Assembly: GCA_002433805.1 (NCBI GenBank)
Contig: DJIW01000108.1
Location: 1,351-8,735, forward strand
Length of the DNA stretch: 7,385 bases
Reading direction: 5' to 3'
Source of the DNA: Competibacteraceae bacterium UBA6584
GTDB lineage: Bacteria > Pseudomonadota > Gammaproteobacteria > Competibacterales > Competibacteraceae
Positions 6,012 through 7,385 of this stretch are shown here, in pieces. The stretch's first letter is position 1, and each line of letters starts with the position of its first letter. The notes under the pieces are model-generated. The model ran no database searches and had not been told where the DNA came from. It was given only the letters and a program-made list of their open reading frames with translations. Made by a program: the position numbers and the translations under genes.

Positions 6012-6058
6012 CGGCCAGTCCATCCGACCTTTGGATGCCGCAAGTAGCAAACTGGCCG
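6012..6058 (-). other. Long stem-loop in the predicted ompA 5' leader
   Basis: An 8-bp outer stem pairs CGGCCAGT (6012-6019) with ACTGGCCG (6051-6058). Inside it a second stem pairs CATCC (6021-6025) with GGATG (6033-6037) around a 7-base loop. One side of the internal loop has one base and the other thirteen. If ompA starts near 6065, this structure begins about seven bases from the mRNA 5' end. Such 5'-terminal hairpins are known to stabilise E. coli ompA mRNA; the same role here is inference. Confidence 0.5.
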
Positions 6059-6071
6059 GTCATGATGCGTA

Positions 6072-6099
6072 ATGATACAACGTTGTGTCAGAATTGCAA
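6072..6099 (-). promoter_or_regulatory. Candidate ompA promoter
   Basis: On the minus strand TTGCAA (6094-6099) and TATCAT (6072-6077) are separated by 16 bases. Each has a fair match to sigma-70 consensus (four and five of six). The start would be near 6065, giving a leader of about 157 bases. No better pair was found nearer the ompA start. Confidence 0.45.
6073..6090. promoter_or_regulatory. Imperfect 18-base palindrome overlapping the ompA promoter
   Basis: TGATACAACGTTGTGTCA is a palindrome with one mismatched pair; its centre ACAACGTTGT (6077-6086) is perfect. It covers most of the -10 and the spacer, where a repressor dimer would block polymerase. The regulator is not identifiable from the sequence. 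Confidence 0.4.
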
Positions 6100-6214
6100 A
6101 AAATGTTGTTCCAGCAATAAATGATCTAATTTTGCGCGCTATCTCGGCATTTTGGCAAGAGATTTTTGCATTGATGGCGCTCGTTCGACCCTGTAGTAAG
6201 ATCGCAACACGCAT

Positions 6215-6220
6215 TATATT
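6215..6220 (+). promoter_or_regulatory. Possible -10 box of mtnA
   Basis: TATATT lies 37 bases before the mtnA start in an AT-rich stretch. No good -35 is seen about 17 bases upstream, so this is a tentative assignment. Confidence 0.3.
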
Positions 6221-6245
6221 TTAGTCGTTTATCAAAAATTACCCA

Positions 6246-6259
6246 ATCGAGCGCTCGAT
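6246..6259 (+). promoter_or_regulatory. 14-base perfect palindrome covering the mtnA start codon
   Basis: ATCGAGCGCTCGAT is its own reverse complement and includes the first two bases of the mtnA ATG (6258-6260). In RNA it could fold as a 5-bp stem with a GCGC loop, holding both the only Shine-Dalgarno-like GAG (6249-6251) and the start codon. It could instead be a protein-binding site or chance. Confidence 0.45.
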
Positions 6260-7334
6260 GCTGTCTCAAGCTGATCGCGTGCGCGCCGTGGTCTGGCGTG
6301 AAAACGCTGTTGAATTACTCGACCAGCGCCTGTTGCCGGGCGCGATCCACTACCGGCGTTTTTCCAAGGCGGCGGAAGTCGCTCAAGCCATCCGCGAGAT
6401 GGTGGTGCGCGGCGCGCCGGCCATCGGTATCACCGCCGCTTACGGCGTGGTGCTGGCGGCGCGGGCTGCTTACGATCGACAGCCCGAGCGCTGGCGCGCG
6501 CTCATGGCGGAAGATCTGGCGCTGTTGGCGGCGGCCCGACCGACCGCGGTGAATCTGTTCTGGGCGCTGCGGCGGATGGAGCGGACGATGGCGGAGCCGA
6601 CCGCCGATCCGCTCGCGCGCTTGTTGGCTGAAGCGCGAGCAATCCACCAGGAGGATATCGCCGCCAACCGGCGGATGGGCCAACTGGGCGCTGCTTTGTT
6701 GGGCGAGCGGGGCGCGGTGATTACCCATTGCAACGCCGGCTCGCTGGCGACCGGCGGTTACGGCACGGCGCTCGGAGTGATCCGCGAAGCGTACGCGGCT
6801 GGATTGATCGAGCGAGTTTATGCCGACGAAACCCGACCCTGGTTGCAAGGGGCGCGCCTGACCGCCTGGGAATTGGTGCAAGACGGGATTCCGGTGACCT
6901 TGCTGGCGGATGGCGCGGCGGCGGCGCTGATGCGGCGGGGCGGCATTCATTGGGCCGTCGTCGGCGCTGATCGGATCGCCGCCAACGGTGATGTCGCCAA
7001 TAAGATCGGCACCTATCACCTGGCGCTGGCCGCGCGCTATCACGGCGTGCGTTTTATGGTGGTGGCTCCAAGTTCGACAGTGGATTTGAGCCTCCTAAAC
7101 GGAGCCGCGATTCCCATCGAGCAACGCGCCCCCGAGGAATTGCTCGAACTGGGCGGACAGCCGGTTGCGGCGGTGGGGGCGGAGGTGTGGAATCCATCGT
7201 TCGATGTGACGCCGGCGGAACTGGTCGATGCCCTGGTCACGGAGCGTGGCGTGGCGCTGGCCCCGGACGCGGCCAAGCTGGCTCGGTTGATGGCCGGGCA
7301 ACACGGTGAACCGCCTCCCCGAGGCTTGCGTTAG
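6258..7334 (+). CDS. mtnA: Methylthioribose-1-phosphate isomerase
   Basis: This 358-residue enzyme converts 5-methylthioribose-1-phosphate to 5-methylthioribulose-1-phosphate in the methionine salvage pathway. It belongs to the eIF2B-alpha/beta/delta-like family. Hallmarks are Met-Val-Val-Arg51-Gly-Ala-Pro-Ala-Ile-Gly (48-57), Thr-His-Cys158-Asn-Ala-Gly-Ser-Leu-Ala, Glu191-Thr-Arg-Pro with Gln-Gly-Ala-Arg-Leu-Thr-Ala, and Gly-Ala-Asp238-Arg-Ile-Ala-Ala-Asn-Gly-Asp with Asn-Lys-Ile-Gly-Thr. Cys158 and Asp238 correspond to the catalytic Cys and Asp of the family. Near the end Asn-Pro-Ser-Phe-Asp-Val-Thr-Pro is present. Length is typical. ATG 6258 gives the normal N-terminus, although it has only a weak GAG as ribosome binding site. 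It is divergent from ompA and mtaD. In many gammaproteobacteria gyrA lies next to mtnA, but the window ends before that can be seen. Confidence 0.96.
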   Translation: MLSQADRVRAVVWRENAVELLDQRLLPGAIHYRRFSKAAEVAQAIREMVVRGAPAIGITAAYGVVLAARAAYDRQPERWRALMAEDLALLAAARPTAVNLFWALRRMERTMAEPTADPLARLLAEARAIHQEDIAANRRMGQLGAALLGERGAVITHCNAGSLATGGYGTALGVIREAYAAGLIERVYADETRPWLQGARLTAWELVQDGIPVTLLADGAAAALMRRGGIHWAVVGADRIAANGDVANKIGTYHLALAARYHGVRFMVVAPSSTVDLSLLNGAAIPIEQRAPEELLELGGQPVAAVGAEVWNPSFDVTPAELVDALVTERGVALAPDAAKLARLMAGQHGEPPPRGLR

Positions 7335-7364
7335 CCGCCGGTTGCCAGCCAGATCGAGATTTAC

Positions 7365-7385
7365 GGGGGGGGCGGGCGGGGGGGG
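7365..7385 (+). other. Near-pure G run at the window end
   Basis: The last 21 bases are G8-C-G3-C-G8. The composition changes abruptly 30 bases after the mtnA stop and resembles a sequencing or assembly end artefact. It could in principle form a G-quadruplex, but its place at the exact end argues against biology. Confidence 0.6.

Larger units (their letters stand above)
5909..6257. other. 349-base divergent intergenic region between ompA and mtnA
   Basis: No convincing gene lies here. The ompA-proximal third is mixed in composition. The middle carries a long hairpin (6012-6058) and a promoter with an internal palindrome (6072-6099). The mtnA-proximal half is clearly AT-rich compared with the flanking genes, as expected for promoters. 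The open frames that cross it lack start signals and are continuations of antisense frames. Confidence 0.75.

Noticed and set aside
5270..6124. Long open frame on the + strand, 284 codons
   Set aside because: It lies antisense to the whole of ompA, which has a signal peptide, OmpA motifs, ribosome site and terminator. The + frame shows no domain and no ribosome binding site; GC-rich third positions keep such shadow frames open.
1..7385. CRISPR arrays, tRNA or rRNA genes, insertion sequences, phage or toxin-antitoxin genes
   Set aside because: No spaced direct repeats, cloverleaf-like sequence, transposase motifs or terminal inverted repeats were seen on either strand.

Overview
This window looks like a piece of a GC-rich gammaproteobacterial chromosome. 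The best pointer is the mtaD-ubiG-mupP gene string, plus a mtnA gene reading away from it. As I remember it, this order resembles the gyrA/mtnA/mtaD/ubiG/mupP neighbourhood of pseudomonads. UbiG implies ubiquinone respiration, and the OmpA-family protein implies a Gram-negative envelope. I cannot name the species. I found no CRISPR array, tRNA, rRNA, transposase or phage gene.

Positions 1-2333 (+ strand) hold a tight signalling cassette that enters from outside the window. It starts with the proline/alanine-rich C-terminal part of an unidentified protein. Next come a small canonical FHA-domain protein overlapping it by ATGA, a second FHA-like protein that lacks the usual phosphothreonine-binding residues, and a PPM/PP2C phosphatase with all its metal motifs. 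The missing upstream gene may be the partner Ser/Thr kinase, but that is inference. A weak hairpin-plus-T-run at 2345-2365 separates this cassette from the convergent genes that follow.

Positions 2364-5187 (- strand) form an operon read leftwards: mtaD (MTA/SAH deaminase), ubiG (ubiquinone O-methyltransferase) and a HAD phosphatase that best fits MupP (MurNAc-6-phosphate phosphatase). mtaD has a consensus -10 box just upstream. ubiG and mupP overlap by ATGA.

Positions 5239-5908 (- strand) are a separate unit: a secreted OmpA-family peptidoglycan-binding protein with a strong intrinsic terminator. The 349-base divergent gap at 5909-6257 contains a candidate ompA promoter, a long hairpin at the predicted 5' end of the ompA mRNA, a palindromic possible operator, and AT-rich sequence upstream of mtnA.

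Positions 6258-7334 (+ strand) encode MtnA (methylthioribose-1-phosphate isomerase), whose start codon lies inside a perfect 14-base palindrome. MtaD and MtnA together suggest methionine salvage through 5'-methylthioinosine, with the phosphorylase step encoded elsewhere. The last 21 bases are almost pure G and are probably an end artefact.

Most of the window is recognisable housekeeping. The least-described parts are the FHA/FHA/PP2C cassette and the regulatory DNA around ompA and mtnA.
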